A DNA stretch of 46,742 nt from Planctomycetaceae bacterium. GTDB lineage: Bacteria; Planctomycetota; Planctomycetia; Planctomycetales; Planctomycetaceae. Shown here piece by piece: positions 8,261-17,243 of the stretch. Numbering within the stretch: position 1 is the first letter of the stretch; each line of letters opens with the position of its first letter. A program made the position numbers and the translations under genes. The stretch lies in NCBI GenBank assembly GCA_009691905.1, contig SIAF01000002.1:1-46742 (forward strand), in the 5' to 3' direction. The notes under the pieces were generated by a model, which had not been told where the DNA came from, made no database searches, and saw nothing but the letters and a program-made list of their open reading frames with translations.

Positions 8261-9982
8261 ATGGAGCTCATTCCAGGGATGCTGCTGCTGGGGGCGACAA
8301 CTGAGAAACCGAGCGTCGGCTATGGCACGCTGGCCGTCCTCGTCCTGTTCATCTTAGGCTCGGTATGGATTGGGATGCTCGCCAACAAGGCGATGCAGTC
8401 AACATCCTTCACGAAGGGCTTCTTCCTGGGTAACCGCGGATTGGGGGCGTGGGCGCTGGCGCTCACGGCGACCGTCCAGAGCGGTGGAACTTTCATGGGC
8501 TTTCCATCCCTCGTCTATACGCACGGCTGGGCCGTGGCCCTCTGGATCTGCGGTTACATGGTCGTGCCGCTCACCGGATTCGGCGTGCTGGGGAAAAGAC
8601 TGGCTCGGCTCTCGCGCCAAACGGGGGCGATCACCGTTCCCGATCTGTTTCGCGCGCGATTCAACAGCCCGGCCCTGGGACTGGTGTCCTCGCTGTTCAT
8701 CATGTTCTACATGTCGTTCATGATGGTGGCCCAATTCAAGGCGGGAGCGCTGGTGATGAAACTGGCGTGGCCCGGCAGCGGCATGCTGGCCCTGACGGAG
8801 GATGCCACGGGCAGTCTCGGTCCCGCGTACTACATCGGTCTGGCGATCTTCACGGTGACCGTCGTGGGTTACACGCTGCTGGGGGGCTTTCTGGCCGCCG
8901 TATGGACCGACATCTTCCAGAGCGTGATGATGCTGATCGGCGTCGTGCTGCTGCTGTTTCTCGCATTGAATCAGGCGGGCGGCATGGAGCAGGCGACCCG
9001 CACGGCGGCTGAAAATACGTCAGCCGACTATGTGTTTGGTCCGGGGTACGATGATCCCCAGGTGAGTCCGGCCGACCCGAAGGACCCGGGCAAGAGGCTG
9101 GCGTTCGACGCGTCCCGGCCGCGCCAGTTCATGCCGCTGGGACTGGTCTTCTCGTACTTTTTTGTCTGGGTCTTCGCCGGCCTGGGTTCACCGGCCGGCA
9201 TGGTTCGGGTGATGGCGGGGAAGAGCACCGAAGTCATCCGCAAGTCGATCTACCTGCTCAGCGTCTACAACCTGTTCATCTATCTCCCGTTGATCGTGAT
9301 CTGCATCTGCGGACGGGCCTTGATTCCTGAATTGGCCGATAAGCCGGACGAGATCATTCCCCGCATCGCGCTGTTGACGACCAAAGACCTCACCGGTGGA
9401 TCGTTGCTGGCGGGGCTGATTCTCGCCGCCCCGTTTGGAGCGGTGATGGCCACGGTGAGCTCATATCTCGTCGTCATCGCCTCGGGGCTGGTGCGCGACG
9501 TGTATCAGCGGTTCGTCAACCCGCAGGCCGGCACGCACGAATTGCGGCGGCTGTCGTATATCGCGATGATCGCCGTCGCAGCGATCGCCGTCGGGGCGAA
9601 TATCAACCCCCCGCGATTCTTGCAAGCGGTGGTCGTGTTCAGCGGGACCGGTGCGGCCTCGACGTTTTGCGTGCCGGCCCTGATGCTGGCCTTCTGGCGG
9701 CGGGCCACCGAACGGGGCATGATCGCCGGCATGCTCGCCGGGGCCTGCACCGTGTTAGTGCTGTACGCGATGGGGATTTCCGGTTGGGGGGGCGAGCAAC
9801 GGATCGGTCAGTTCACCGGCTTCCGCCCGTACTTTCTGCTGCAACTCGAACCGCTGCTGTGGGGTCTGGCGGCATCGCTGATCGCCGGGGTCACGGTGAG
9901 CCTGTGCACAACGCCTCCCGACGAGCAACTCGTTTCGAAATTGTTCGACGCCGAACGCCCTCTGGCAGCGGAGCCCGCATGA
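8261..9982 (+). CDS. Sodium:solute symporter (SSS family, PanF-like)
   Basis: 573 aa integral membrane protein with about 13 helices. It shows FFLGNRGLGAWALALTATV near residue 50 and VWTDIFQSVMMLIGV at about 215-230, both typical SSS motifs, and a conserved LGSPAGMVRVMAGKS segment at about 308. It most likely imports a carboxylate or vitamin with Na+; the pairing with DUF997 suggests a PanF-type (pantothenate-like) member, but the substrate cannot be read from sequence. A soluble loop of about 45 residues (248-292, rich in D/P) precedes a helix. The stop overlaps the next ATG (ATGA), coupling it to the MFS gene. Confidence 0.9.
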   Translation: MELIPGMLLLGATTEKPSVGYGTLAVLVLFILGSVWIGMLANKAMQSTSFTKGFFLGNRGLGAWALALTATVQSGGTFMGFPSLVYTHGWAVALWICGYMVVPLTGFGVLGKRLARLSRQTGAITVPDLFRARFNSPALGLVSSLFIMFYMSFMMVAQFKAGALVMKLAWPGSGMLALTEDATGSLGPAYYIGLAIFTVTVVGYTLLGGFLAAVWTDIFQSVMMLIGVVLLLFLALNQAGGMEQATRTAAENTSADYVFGPGYDDPQVSPADPKDPGKRLAFDASRPRQFMPLGLVFSYFFVWVFAGLGSPAGMVRVMAGKSTEVIRKSIYLLSVYNLFIYLPLIVICICGRALIPELADKPDEIIPRIALLTTKDLTGGSLLAGLILAAPFGAVMATVSSYLVVIASGLVRDVYQRFVNPQAGTHELRRLSYIAMIAVAAIAVGANINPPRFLQAVVVFSGTGAASTFCVPALMLAFWRRATERGMIAGMLAGACTVLVLYAMGISGWGGEQRIGQFTGFRPYFLLQLEPLLWGLAASLIAGVTVSLCTTPPDEQLVSKLFDAERPLAAEPA

Positions 9983-11574
9983 GCCGGCCTGAGCCTCGTG
10001 ATCCCTTGTCGACAGGCGTTCCCGCGCGTGCCGCCGGGCGATGGATGGCCCTCACGGCGGCGCTGTTGGGATGGATGTTCGATGGGGCCGAGATGGGCCT
10101 GTTCTCGATGGTCGGCCGCTCGGCAATCCAGGATCTCCTGGAGTTCGGGACGACACCCACCAAAGATCAGGAAGCCGAGATCGGGTTTTATTTCGGCTTG
10201 GTGATTGCCGTTTTCCTGGTGGGTGCGGCCACAGGAGGAGTTCTGTTCGGGTGGCTCGGCGATCGCATCGGTCGCGTGCGGGCCATGTCCCTATCGGTCA
10301 TCACCTATGCGCTGTTCACGGGGATGTGCGGCTTTGCGGGAGCGCCGTGGCAGATCGCCATTTTGCGATTCATTGCGGCGCTGGGGATGGGAGGCGAGTG
10401 GTCACTGGGTGTAGCGCTGGTCATGGAGGTTTGGCCCAATCGGTCGCGCGGGCTCATGGCCGGTTTGATCGGTGCCGCGGCCAACGTCGGATACCTGCTG
10501 GTAGGGGTGATCGGTCTGGGGCTGGCGGAAGTCCTCGTCCAACTCCAGGAATGGCTCCTGGCGGCAGGGCTTCGGCCGACTTCGGTCGCATCGCTGGTGG
10601 CCTTCAAGGGATGGCGACTGATGATGCTCTTGGGCGCCGCGCCGGCGCTGCTCACGTTTTTTTTCCGCCTGTTCGTCCCCGAATCGGAAAAGTGGCAATC
10701 CGAGCGCGGCAAAGGCTCTACGTCGCACTGGGCCAGCCGCGACCTGTGGGGAGTTTTGATCGGTGCCCTGGGACCGGGTTTGATCATCGTCGTCTGGTCA
10801 GTCACATGGCCCGCCGACTGGAGCACTCTTCAAATCACGGCAGTTCGATTGGCCGGTTCGGCGCTGGGGCTGGCGCTGGCAACGTGCGGTTATACGTATC
10901 CGGTCGTCCGGTATTTGCAACGCTGCTCAGCCGATTCGTCGGCGCCGATCGCGTGGCAGCCGACGATCCGCCGAATGCTGCTGGCGGCGGGTCTGGCAGG
11001 GGTGGCGCTGCTGGGAACATGGGGTTCGACACAATGGGCTCCCGCATGGGCATCGCAGTTGACTAAAGGCGAATTGCAATCCCGCGAGTGGACGCAGATC
11101 TATCTGGCGTGGGGAGCGTGCGTCGGGACAATCGGCGCGGCGCTGGCCGGCGACCGCTTCGGGCGGCGGATTACGTATTGCCTGTTGTGCATTGCGGCGC
11201 TGTCGTCAGCGCTGTGGTTATTCATTGGCAGCCAGGAGTATGGCAACGTCTTTCTGGCTCGGGCCTTTCTGGCCGGCGCCTGCACGGCTTCGTTCTACGG
11301 CTGGCTCCCGTTGTATCTGCCGGAGCTGTTCAGCACCAACATCCGCGCGACGGGACAGGGCTTCGGCTTCAATTTCGGCCGAATTCTTGCCGCGGTCGGC
11401 GCCCTTCAAACCGGTGCGTTGATGGGGCTGTTCAAAGAGGATCAGCAGGTTCTGGGTCTCACCATTCCCCACGGCTACCCGCTGGCGTGCAGCACCATGA
11501 GCCTGATCTACCTGGTCGGAATGGCGCTGATCTGGCTGGCCCCCGAAACCAGGGGCAAGACGTTGCCTGATTGA
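9979..11574 (+). CDS. MFS transporter
   Basis: 531 aa. The start ATG overlaps the symporter stop by 4 bases. Major facilitator motifs are clear: the first helix GWMFDGAEMGLFS, motif A GWLGDRIGRVRAM between helices 2 and 3, FIAALGMGGEWSLGV in helix 4, a second motif A (LAGDRFGRRITYC) in the C-half and a terminal PETRGKTLPD. This pattern resembles sugar/organic-acid porters such as the SHS group. An extra stretch of two hydrophobic segments lies between the usual helices 6 and 7 (about residues 255-310), which suggests 14 helices. The substrate is unknown; co-transcription with the SSS symporter suggests related small-molecule uptake. Confidence 0.88.
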   Translation: MSRPEPRDPLSTGVPARAAGRWMALTAALLGWMFDGAEMGLFSMVGRSAIQDLLEFGTTPTKDQEAEIGFYFGLVIAVFLVGAATGGVLFGWLGDRIGRVRAMSLSVITYALFTGMCGFAGAPWQIAILRFIAALGMGGEWSLGVALVMEVWPNRSRGLMAGLIGAAANVGYLLVGVIGLGLAEVLVQLQEWLLAAGLRPTSVASLVAFKGWRLMMLLGAAPALLTFFFRLFVPESEKWQSERGKGSTSHWASRDLWGVLIGALGPGLIIVVWSVTWPADWSTLQITAVRLAGSALGLALATCGYTYPVVRYLQRCSADSSAPIAWQPTIRRMLLAAGLAGVALLGTWGSTQWAPAWASQLTKGELQSREWTQIYLAWGACVGTIGAALAGDRFGRRITYCLLCIAALSSALWLFIGSQEYGNVFLARAFLAGACTASFYGWLPLYLPELFSTNIRATGQGFGFNFGRILAAVGALQTGALMGLFKEDQQVLGLTIPHGYPLACSTMSLIYLVGMALIWLAPETRGKTLPD

Positions 11575-12011
11575 TGCGTGGACTGATCGATGCGGGGCCC
11601 GGTTGTTACAAGGACAGGGAAGTGACCGCTGCGCTGCGACTTGAGAAGTTGATCGAGACTGCTCAACTTTCGCCAGACGAAATCGAGTCGCGGACGCGCC
11701 AGATCGCCGCGGCCCTGCTGGCCCAGTCGCGGCACATCGATGCCTCCAATTTCACGGCGTTTCATCCCGACGATCTCGAATGCTTGTTCGACGAGTACGA
11801 TCGGCTGTTTTTCGAGCAGCTCTGCCGACCGGCGCTCGGCGCCGACGGATTGAAGTTTCGTATTTCGCGGCGAATGACCCGCACGGGGGGGACGACGACG
11901 CGCCTGAGGCGGCGCGATCGCCCCGAGATGCGGCACTACGAAATCGCCGTCGCGTCGACGCTGCTGTTCCAGTCGTTTCAGGACGTCGAGCGACCGGTCG
12001 TCGTCGCACCA
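11574..12011 (+). pseudogene. 3'-truncated SprT-like zinc metalloprotease domain gene
   Basis: The reading frame starts at the ATG that overlaps the MFS stop (TGATG); the GTG at 11622 with AGGACAGGGA upstream is a second option. About 144 residues resemble the N-terminal half of planctomycete SprT-like proteins: ESRTRQIAAALLAQSRHIDA, LFDEYDRLFFEQLCRPALG, KFRISRRMTRTGGTTTR and YEIAVASTLLFQSFQDVERP. The region that should follow, with the HExxH zinc site, is absent. The resemblance fades from about 12006, and the stop codon of the convergent ABC permease gene is at 12012-12014. The open frame continues antisense to 14237 only because that strand lacks stops. Probably a remnant; the SprT assignment is from memory of family patterns. 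Confidence 0.65.
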
Positions 12012-13577
12012 CTACTGTGCCGCGACGATCTCCAGTCGGCGATGAATGTCGAATTGCAGGCCGGCGATCAACAGCGCCACGACGATGTCGACGCACAGGA
12101 AAGCCCCTTCGACCCCTACGGCCTGGTCGCCGACCGACATCAGAAAGCTGAGCATTGGCGAAAAGCAGCAACCGCCGAAGGCACTGCCGGTCAGCATCAC
12201 CGCCAGCGCCAAGGGGAGCGCACCCCACCGTACCACCAGGGAGAAAAACCCGGTCAGCGTCAGAAACAGCCCGATGACCAATGCGTAAAACCAGCGACTG
12301 GGAAGGATCAGCGCTTTCCCGATCTGTTCGACACCGTCAGGCAGGATGGCACACCCGACCAGCAGCCACAGCAATGCGGGCAACAGCGCCGGCAGGCAGC
12401 CGGCGACTTTCGAGTAGACCATTCGCGGCGTCGCGATCGGCAGCATCATCAGCAATGGCAGCGTTCGCTCGCGCCATTCGTCGTGAAAAATCCGCGAAAC
12501 GTACAGGCTCGATTCGACGACCATCAGACCCAGCATCGCGAACACGACAAACAATGCGGCGCGGTCGAGCGAATAAGCGTAATAGCGATCGGCGGCCCAC
12601 AAAATGGACAACGTCATCAGGCCGTAGGCGACCAGCTTGACCCAGATCGCCGGAAAGCCGCCGGTGATGAATTGGAATTCCTTCCAAACCAGCGGGTGCC
12701 GTTGCGGTCGCCGGCGAGCCCCGCGCGACCGCGGCCAGGGCCACGCCCGATGCGGCGAAAGGGCCGAAGTGGCACGCCAGTCGCGCGTAAACGAATTGAA
12801 CCCGGCCCAGGCCAGAAGAAAGCAAACGACCGCCGCGGCCACATTCGACGCCGCCTGGAACCCGAAGACGCTCTCGGAAAACCCTGTCGCCATGATCGCC
12901 ATCAGGCGCGTCAAAACCGAGGCGTCAGACCCCAGTTCGGCCAGCGATTGCAGTTTTCGATCGACACCCGAGCCGGCCGCCACGGCGCCGCTGTTGGTCA
13001 GCCCCAGCCGAATTCCGCCCAGCAGCAGACCGGCCGAGAAATACAGGATCAGCACGATGACCGTCACGGCCGAAGCGCTGCTCCCCCGCCGCTGGACGAC
13101 CGAACTCAAAAGCCCCACGTTGGCCAGCAGAACCATATACGCCGTGAGCGAGCAGTAGGCGGCGAGCACCTGCCCCAGCGTCACCCCCCCCAGGGTGATC
13201 GCCAGCAGCGTGAACGGAAACTGCACCATCAACAGCAAAATCGCCCCGACCAGGCGACTGGTCGATTTTCCCAGAAGAATACCGATCGGGTTGATGCCGG
13301 CCATCTTCAACAGCCCCAGCGTCTCTTCCTCTTTCTCTTCCGAGATCGCGGTTGCGAAAAAGCTGATACCGGCCAGCGTGATCAGCCCCAGATTCAGATA
13401 CGTCAACGACTCGAACAGCTTCAGACCGGGGGCGCCGAAGCTGAGACTGGTGACGTGGGCCCACACCAGGCTGAAATAAATCAGCACAGCGAACGACACG
13501 CGAAACAGGTGCGTCTGCAGCAGCCGCGCGTCGAGCCGCAGCGCCCGGTGCAACAGCGCGAACGATCCGGTGAACAT
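12012..13577 (-). CDS. ABC-2 type transporter permease
   Basis: 521 aa membrane protein. It has an N-terminal helix after a basic leader, then SFFATAISEEKEEETLGLLKMAG-like cytoplasmic segment: the 'EEKEEETLGLL' block is the usual ABC-2 permease signature (E-rich motif before helix 3). Helices then come in two sets (about 20-230 and 320-510), so one chain may hold both halves of a permease. Its ATG overlaps the ATPase stop by one base (TGATG). It would form the channel for the ATPase at 13577. The far C-terminus (HRRLEIVAAQ) ends at the junction with the truncated SprT-like gene, so its native end may have been altered. Confidence 0.88.
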   Translation of the reverse strand: MFTGSFALLHRALRLDARLLQTHLFRVSFAVLIYFSLVWAHVTSLSFGAPGLKLFESLTYLNLGLITLAGISFFATAISEEKEEETLGLLKMAGINPIGILLGKSTSRLVGAILLLMVQFPFTLLAITLGGVTLGQVLAAYCSLTAYMVLLANVGLLSSVVQRRGSSASAVTVIVLILYFSAGLLLGGIRLGLTNSGAVAAGSGVDRKLQSLAELGSDASVLTRLMAIMATGFSESVFGFQAASNVAAAVVCFLLAWAGFNSFTRDWRATSALSPHRAWPWPRSRGARRRPQRHPLVWKEFQFITGGFPAIWVKLVAYGLMTLSILWAADRYYAYSLDRAALFVVFAMLGLMVVESSLYVSRIFHDEWRERTLPLLMMLPIATPRMVYSKVAGCLPALLPALLWLLVGCAILPDGVEQIGKALILPSRWFYALVIGLFLTLTGFFSLVVRWGALPLALAVMLTGSAFGGCCFSPMLSFLMSVGDQAVGVEGAFLCVDIVVALLIAGLQFDIHRRLEIVAAQ

Positions 13578-14563
13578 CAGCGCAGCCCCCCCTCGGTGAG
13601 GTCCATGAAGGCTTCGTTCAGGTGTCGCCGCTCTTCGGCAAACGAGACGACCGTGACCCCCAGATCGAGTACGGCGCGCAGCAGCCCGCTCGTGTCGAGC
13701 ACGCTCCAGTCAAAGGCGATGCGATATTCGGGGCGGCCTTCGACGCGCTCGGCGGAAACGATTCCCGGTACGGCCTGCAGGCGTTCGGCCAGATCGGGCC
13801 ACTGGCCCTGCACCCCCAGAATGTACGTGGGATGCTCGGCATTCTTCTGCAACAGCGCCTGCATCGACCCGCTGTATTTGATGCGCCCCACGTCGATAAT
13901 CGTGACGCTGTCACACAGCTCGGCCAGCTCACTTAAGATATGCGAGCTGATGAAAATCGTCTTGCCCATGAGCTGCAGTTCGCGCAGAATTTCCATGAGT
14001 TCGATGCGGGCGCGCGGGTCGAGACCCGAAGCCGGTTCGTCGAGCAACAGCAGGTCGGGGTCGCTGACCAGAACCCGCGCCAGGCTGACCCGTTGCTGCA
14101 TGCCCCGCGACAGGCCTGAGATCAAGTCGTCGCGGCGAGACTCCATATCGGTCAGCGCCAGCACATCTTTGATGACCCGGTCGCGCTGCGCCGTCGTCAG
14201 CCCGTACGCGGCGCCGAAAAAATCGAGATACTCGTAGACGGTCATCCGCCGGTACATGCTGAAATGATCGGGCATGAAGCCGATCGTGCGGCGGACCGAC
14301 TTCGAATGCAAAACGACATCCTGCCCGAAGACGCGCACCGTCCCTGAATGCGGGGCCAATAACGTGCAAATCGCCTTGAGCGAGGTCGTCTTTCCCGCGC
14401 CGTTGGGACCGACGAACCCGTGCAGCGAGCCGGTCTGGACGGTGAAATTGGCGTTCCGTACCGCCCAGCGGTTGCCGAACGAGTGGCTGAGATTGGTCAC
14501 GTCAATCGCCGCAGGCGCCGCTTGCGCCGCCTGCGGCGACGACCTCGACGAAGAAAAGGACAT
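13577..14563 (-). CDS. ABC-2 exporter ATPase
   Basis: 328 aa from the ATG at 14563; a GTG one codon earlier is possible. Walker A GPNGAGKTT is at 52-60, Q-loop region GFMPDHFSMY at about 95, signature LSRGMQQR at 151-158, Walker B LLLLDEPASGLDP at 171-183 and H-loop FISSHIL. A C-terminal extension of about 100 residues follows the nucleotide domain, as in exporters of the CcmA/GldA/NatA type. It powers the permease encoded directly downstream and is coupled to the upstream auxiliary protein gene through an overlapping TGATG. It closely resembles the ATPase at 19055-19987 (same 'LLLLDEPASGLDPRARIE' block), pointing to a paralogous set. Confidence 0.95.
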   Translation of the reverse strand: MSFSSSRSSPQAAQAAPAAIDVTNLSHSFGNRWAVRNANFTVQTGSLHGFVGPNGAGKTTSLKAICTLLAPHSGTVRVFGQDVVLHSKSVRRTIGFMPDHFSMYRRMTVYEYLDFFGAAYGLTTAQRDRVIKDVLALTDMESRRDDLISGLSRGMQQRVSLARVLVSDPDLLLLDEPASGLDPRARIELMEILRELQLMGKTIFISSHILSELAELCDSVTIIDVGRIKYSGSMQALLQKNAEHPTYILGVQGQWPDLAERLQAVPGIVSAERVEGRPEYRIAFDWSVLDTSGLLRAVLDLGVTVVSFAEERRHLNEAFMDLTEGGLR

Positions 14564-16545
14564 CACGATTCCGGGGGAAAGACATCGAGACAGTACAAAA
14601 CCCAGCCGCGCTGCGTGCCGAGTTTCTGATTGTTGACGAACATCTCGCGGGGCATCGGGGCATACACGAGTAATCGCACCCGATCGTCGGGCAGCGCGAA
14701 CTTTTGCGCGTCGCGCTGACTGGTGATGTTGACGCTGCGGGCCACCAGCGGTTCGAACAACCCGGCGAACAGATTTTGTGGCGTCTGGCTCTGCTCTGAA
14801 AACGGGTCTAAATAATTCCCAAATTGAAATTGCCGATCCAGTTTCAGAAAAGTCGTCAACGTCCCGATCTCGGACTTGAGTTCGAGGCGGTCGGCATTCT
14901 CAGAGAGCGAATACAGGCGACGGCCGTAGAGTACGTTGATTTCCCGGTATTCCCGAGGAAACTGCGGCCCTTTGACCAGAGTCAAACGCTGCAGTACGCG
15001 CTCGGGCAGCGGGGGTGTCGTCGATACGCTCATGTCGCGCAGGGTCATCGTTTCCTGCCGCAGCTCGACCACGGTTTCCCACTGCGCGATCGTCGCCGAA
15101 ACAACCGGCGCCGGCACCAGCGCCCGGTGCCCGAACGAGCGCGACGAATAGGGGGGCATGTCGGCAATCAGGCAGGCCTCGGCCCCGTTTTCAATGCGGT
15201 GGCGAACGAACTCTTCGTCCTGGCAGGTCGAGTAGATTCGCCCCACCCCCTGGTGGGCGAAGGTATAGTCGCCGCCGGCCGTCACGAAGGCATTCGACCA
15301 CTGCGTGACGTCGTAGCGTTCGCCTTCGGCGACCCGGGCGATCGCCACCGCGTCGACGGCCGCGTGCTCGTTGTAACCGCGGCGGCCCACCACCAGAAAC
15401 GCCAGACTGAACAGCGCGACCAGCGTCAGCAGTACCCCGAACACGATCCGGTAGTCGCCGCTGAAGCGTTTGCCGATCAGATAACATCCGGGAAAGATCA
15501 ACAGCAGATACGCCAGCGACAGCAGGTGAATCACCAACCAACGGTGATCGGGCCGCGTCATTTTCTTCAGCGCGGTCAGCAGCGGGGCGTCACCTTCCCA
15601 CTCGAAGCTGAAAATCCGCTGGTCTTCGGGGTCATTTGTATCGGTCTTGCGAGCCGCCCGCCCCGAGGTGGCGGCCATTTCGGCGGCGACGACGGCCGGG
15701 TCGCGGCCGGGAGCGATCACGGTGTCGACGTACGGCTTGTCGATCTCTTTGCGCTTGAGCGGGTGCCGGTGAACGTAGCCGTTGCCGACCCGCTCGATGG
15801 CGCGTGTGGTATTGAGCGCGCGAAGCAGCCCCGTAAATTGCGGGTACTCGCCCTGCGCCGTATGGATCAAATGCACCCGGCCGCCGTGCCTGACCCACGC
15901 GATAAATGCCCGCTGCCGCCCTTCTTCCCAGCGGGGAACGTGATCGAGCACGACGCTCGCGAGGCCGTCGGTAGCCGTCAGGTAGGCCGGAAACAGATTG
16001 TCGGGAAACCGCTTGAGTGCTCCACCGGTGGTCGATAGCGAATTCGGCTCTTCGAGCAGGATGCAAGCCGGGGGACCCTTGCCCGGTTTCGTCAGCGCGT
16101 ACTCTCCCGGCGAGGCGGGTCTCCACGACAAACTCCATTCTTCCGAATCGAGCTTGGTGTACGGGAAGAACTGCACCCAGCGGCTGCTGTGCGGCGCCAG
16201 GTACAGCGTCTCGGTCAACGGCGCATCGACCTGTTGCACGCCATTCGACTTTTGCAACTGCACCCGGCCGTCGAAGGGCTGCGGCGACGGATTCGAGACC
16301 AGAACCGACAACAGATTGAAGCGATTGGCGACGACTTGCCCGTCGTAGCCCCATTGAATCTGTTCGACGTCGAGCGCCCGCGCCGACGAGGGGAACAAAA
16401 ACGCAATCAAACACAGCACCGCCGGCAATGGCCACCTCCGGCCGCACCGGTCGCGCGAACGATCGGCACGCCGGGCCGGAGCGCTCTTGCGGCACTCGCG
16501 GCCGGCTGCGACCGGATCGATACTCGGGCGACTATTCAGGTCCAT
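14563..16545 (-). CDS. Exported auxiliary protein of ABC-2 exporter (unknown function)
   Basis: 660 aa. The Arg-rich N-terminus leads to a signal segment at about residues 38-57 (WPLPAVLCLIAFLFPSSARA), so the chain is exported. A beta-rich domain (NRFNLLSVLVSNPSPQPFDG) is followed by a GATase-like stretch (AFIAWVRHGGRVHLIHTA), then two membrane helices at about 335-385 (LLSLAYLLLIFPGCYLIGKR and a second one) and a further soluble C-terminal domain. The layout matches the 731-aa protein at 19988. Such proteins sit before ABC-2 ATPase/permease pairs much as GldG-like auxiliaries do. No enzymatic motif was recognised. It is the first gene of the 12012-16545 operon. Confidence 0.8.
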   Translation of the reverse strand: MDLNSRPSIDPVAAGRECRKSAPARRADRSRDRCGRRWPLPAVLCLIAFLFPSSARALDVEQIQWGYDGQVVANRFNLLSVLVSNPSPQPFDGRVQLQKSNGVQQVDAPLTETLYLAPHSSRWVQFFPYTKLDSEEWSLSWRPASPGEYALTKPGKGPPACILLEEPNSLSTTGGALKRFPDNLFPAYLTATDGLASVVLDHVPRWEEGRQRAFIAWVRHGGRVHLIHTAQGEYPQFTGLLRALNTTRAIERVGNGYVHRHPLKRKEIDKPYVDTVIAPGRDPAVVAAEMAATSGRAARKTDTNDPEDQRIFSFEWEGDAPLLTALKKMTRPDHRWLVIHLLSLAYLLLIFPGCYLIGKRFSGDYRIVFGVLLTLVALFSLAFLVVGRRGYNEHAAVDAVAIARVAEGERYDVTQWSNAFVTAGGDYTFAHQGVGRIYSTCQDEEFVRHRIENGAEACLIADMPPYSSRSFGHRALVPAPVVSATIAQWETVVELRQETMTLRDMSVSTTPPLPERVLQRLTLVKGPQFPREYREINVLYGRRLYSLSENADRLELKSEIGTLTTFLKLDRQFQFGNYLDPFSEQSQTPQNLFAGLFEPLVARSVNITSQRDAQKFALPDDRVRLLVYAPMPREMFVNNQKLGTQRGWVLYCLDVFPPES

Positions 16546-16576
16546 TTGACTCTTTTAACCAAAGAAAACAGAACGC

Positions 16577-17107
16577 GCAGCGCGGCCTTCGGCCGCAACC
16601 CAAGGAGAAACCACGGATTTCACGAATCACCCGGCGTGGCCCTGGGCCGCAACCAAAGCAGGGAACCACGGATTTCACTGATATCGCGGATGACACGGAT
16701 GAATTCAAGACACTCCAATCTGCGTTCATCTGTGCAATCTGCGGATCAGCTCGTGTGAATCCCGTGCAGATTGCCAAAAGCGACGATCCACGGATTTCGC
16801 AGATTGACGCAGATTGTGGATGCGTCAAATCCTCAATCCAAGCTGGGCTTAATTCGTGCCGTGTCCGTGTCATCGGTGTGATCGGTGGTTCATTTTCTCC
16901 AACATTAATAGGAATGTGCGAAACGAGTTGTGTATCGGCGACGAAAAATCTTCGCGGGCCGCAAAGAAAAATGTTGTTAGTATTACGGATAACTGGGGAT
17001 GCGTTCATTCCTCAATCAAAGATCAACTCAATTCGTGGCGTATCCGTGTCATCGGTGTGATCCGTGAAATCCGTGGTTTCCTTCTTTCGTTGCAACCGAA
17101 GCCCGCG
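16577..17107. repeat. Mosaic of dispersed 'CACGGATTTCAC' intergenic repeats
   Basis: The 698-base gap between the two (-) operons holds no gene. It is filled by short related units such as GAGAAACCACGGATTTCACG, GTGTCATCGGTGTGATC and CTCAATCAAAGATCAACTC, in both orientations. Units at 16577-16630 and 16640-16700 are related, as are 16818-16890 and 16999-17065. Closely matching inverted copies lie at 35703-35773 and 35785-35837. Base composition is more A/T-rich than the genes. Positions 17108-17243 show nothing further that I recognise. Confidence 0.8.
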
Positions 17108-17243
17108 CCTGACTCCCTAACTCTCGTCTCCCGCACCGTGTCGATTGTTTTTGCTTCTCCGGTTGCGCCCGAAGCCCGCGCCCGACTCTCTACTCTCACT
17201 TCTCCCGGACCGCATCTATTTCTTTTGTGAGTTCTGCACAAAC

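Noticed and set aside
12012-14237. Extension of the SprT-like frame to 888 codons
   Set aside because: From about 12012 on it is antisense to an ABC permease and ATPase with clear motifs, and its composition is typical of shadow frames.
14824-16038. 404-codon plus-strand frame
   Set aside because: Antisense to the 660-aa exported protein, which has a signal segment, helices and operon overlap with the ATPase.
16428-17060. 210-codon frame through the repeat mosaic
   Set aside because: Its protein repeats ('PRISRITRR', 'VIGVI') are translations of the CACGGAT DNA repeats, not protein domains.
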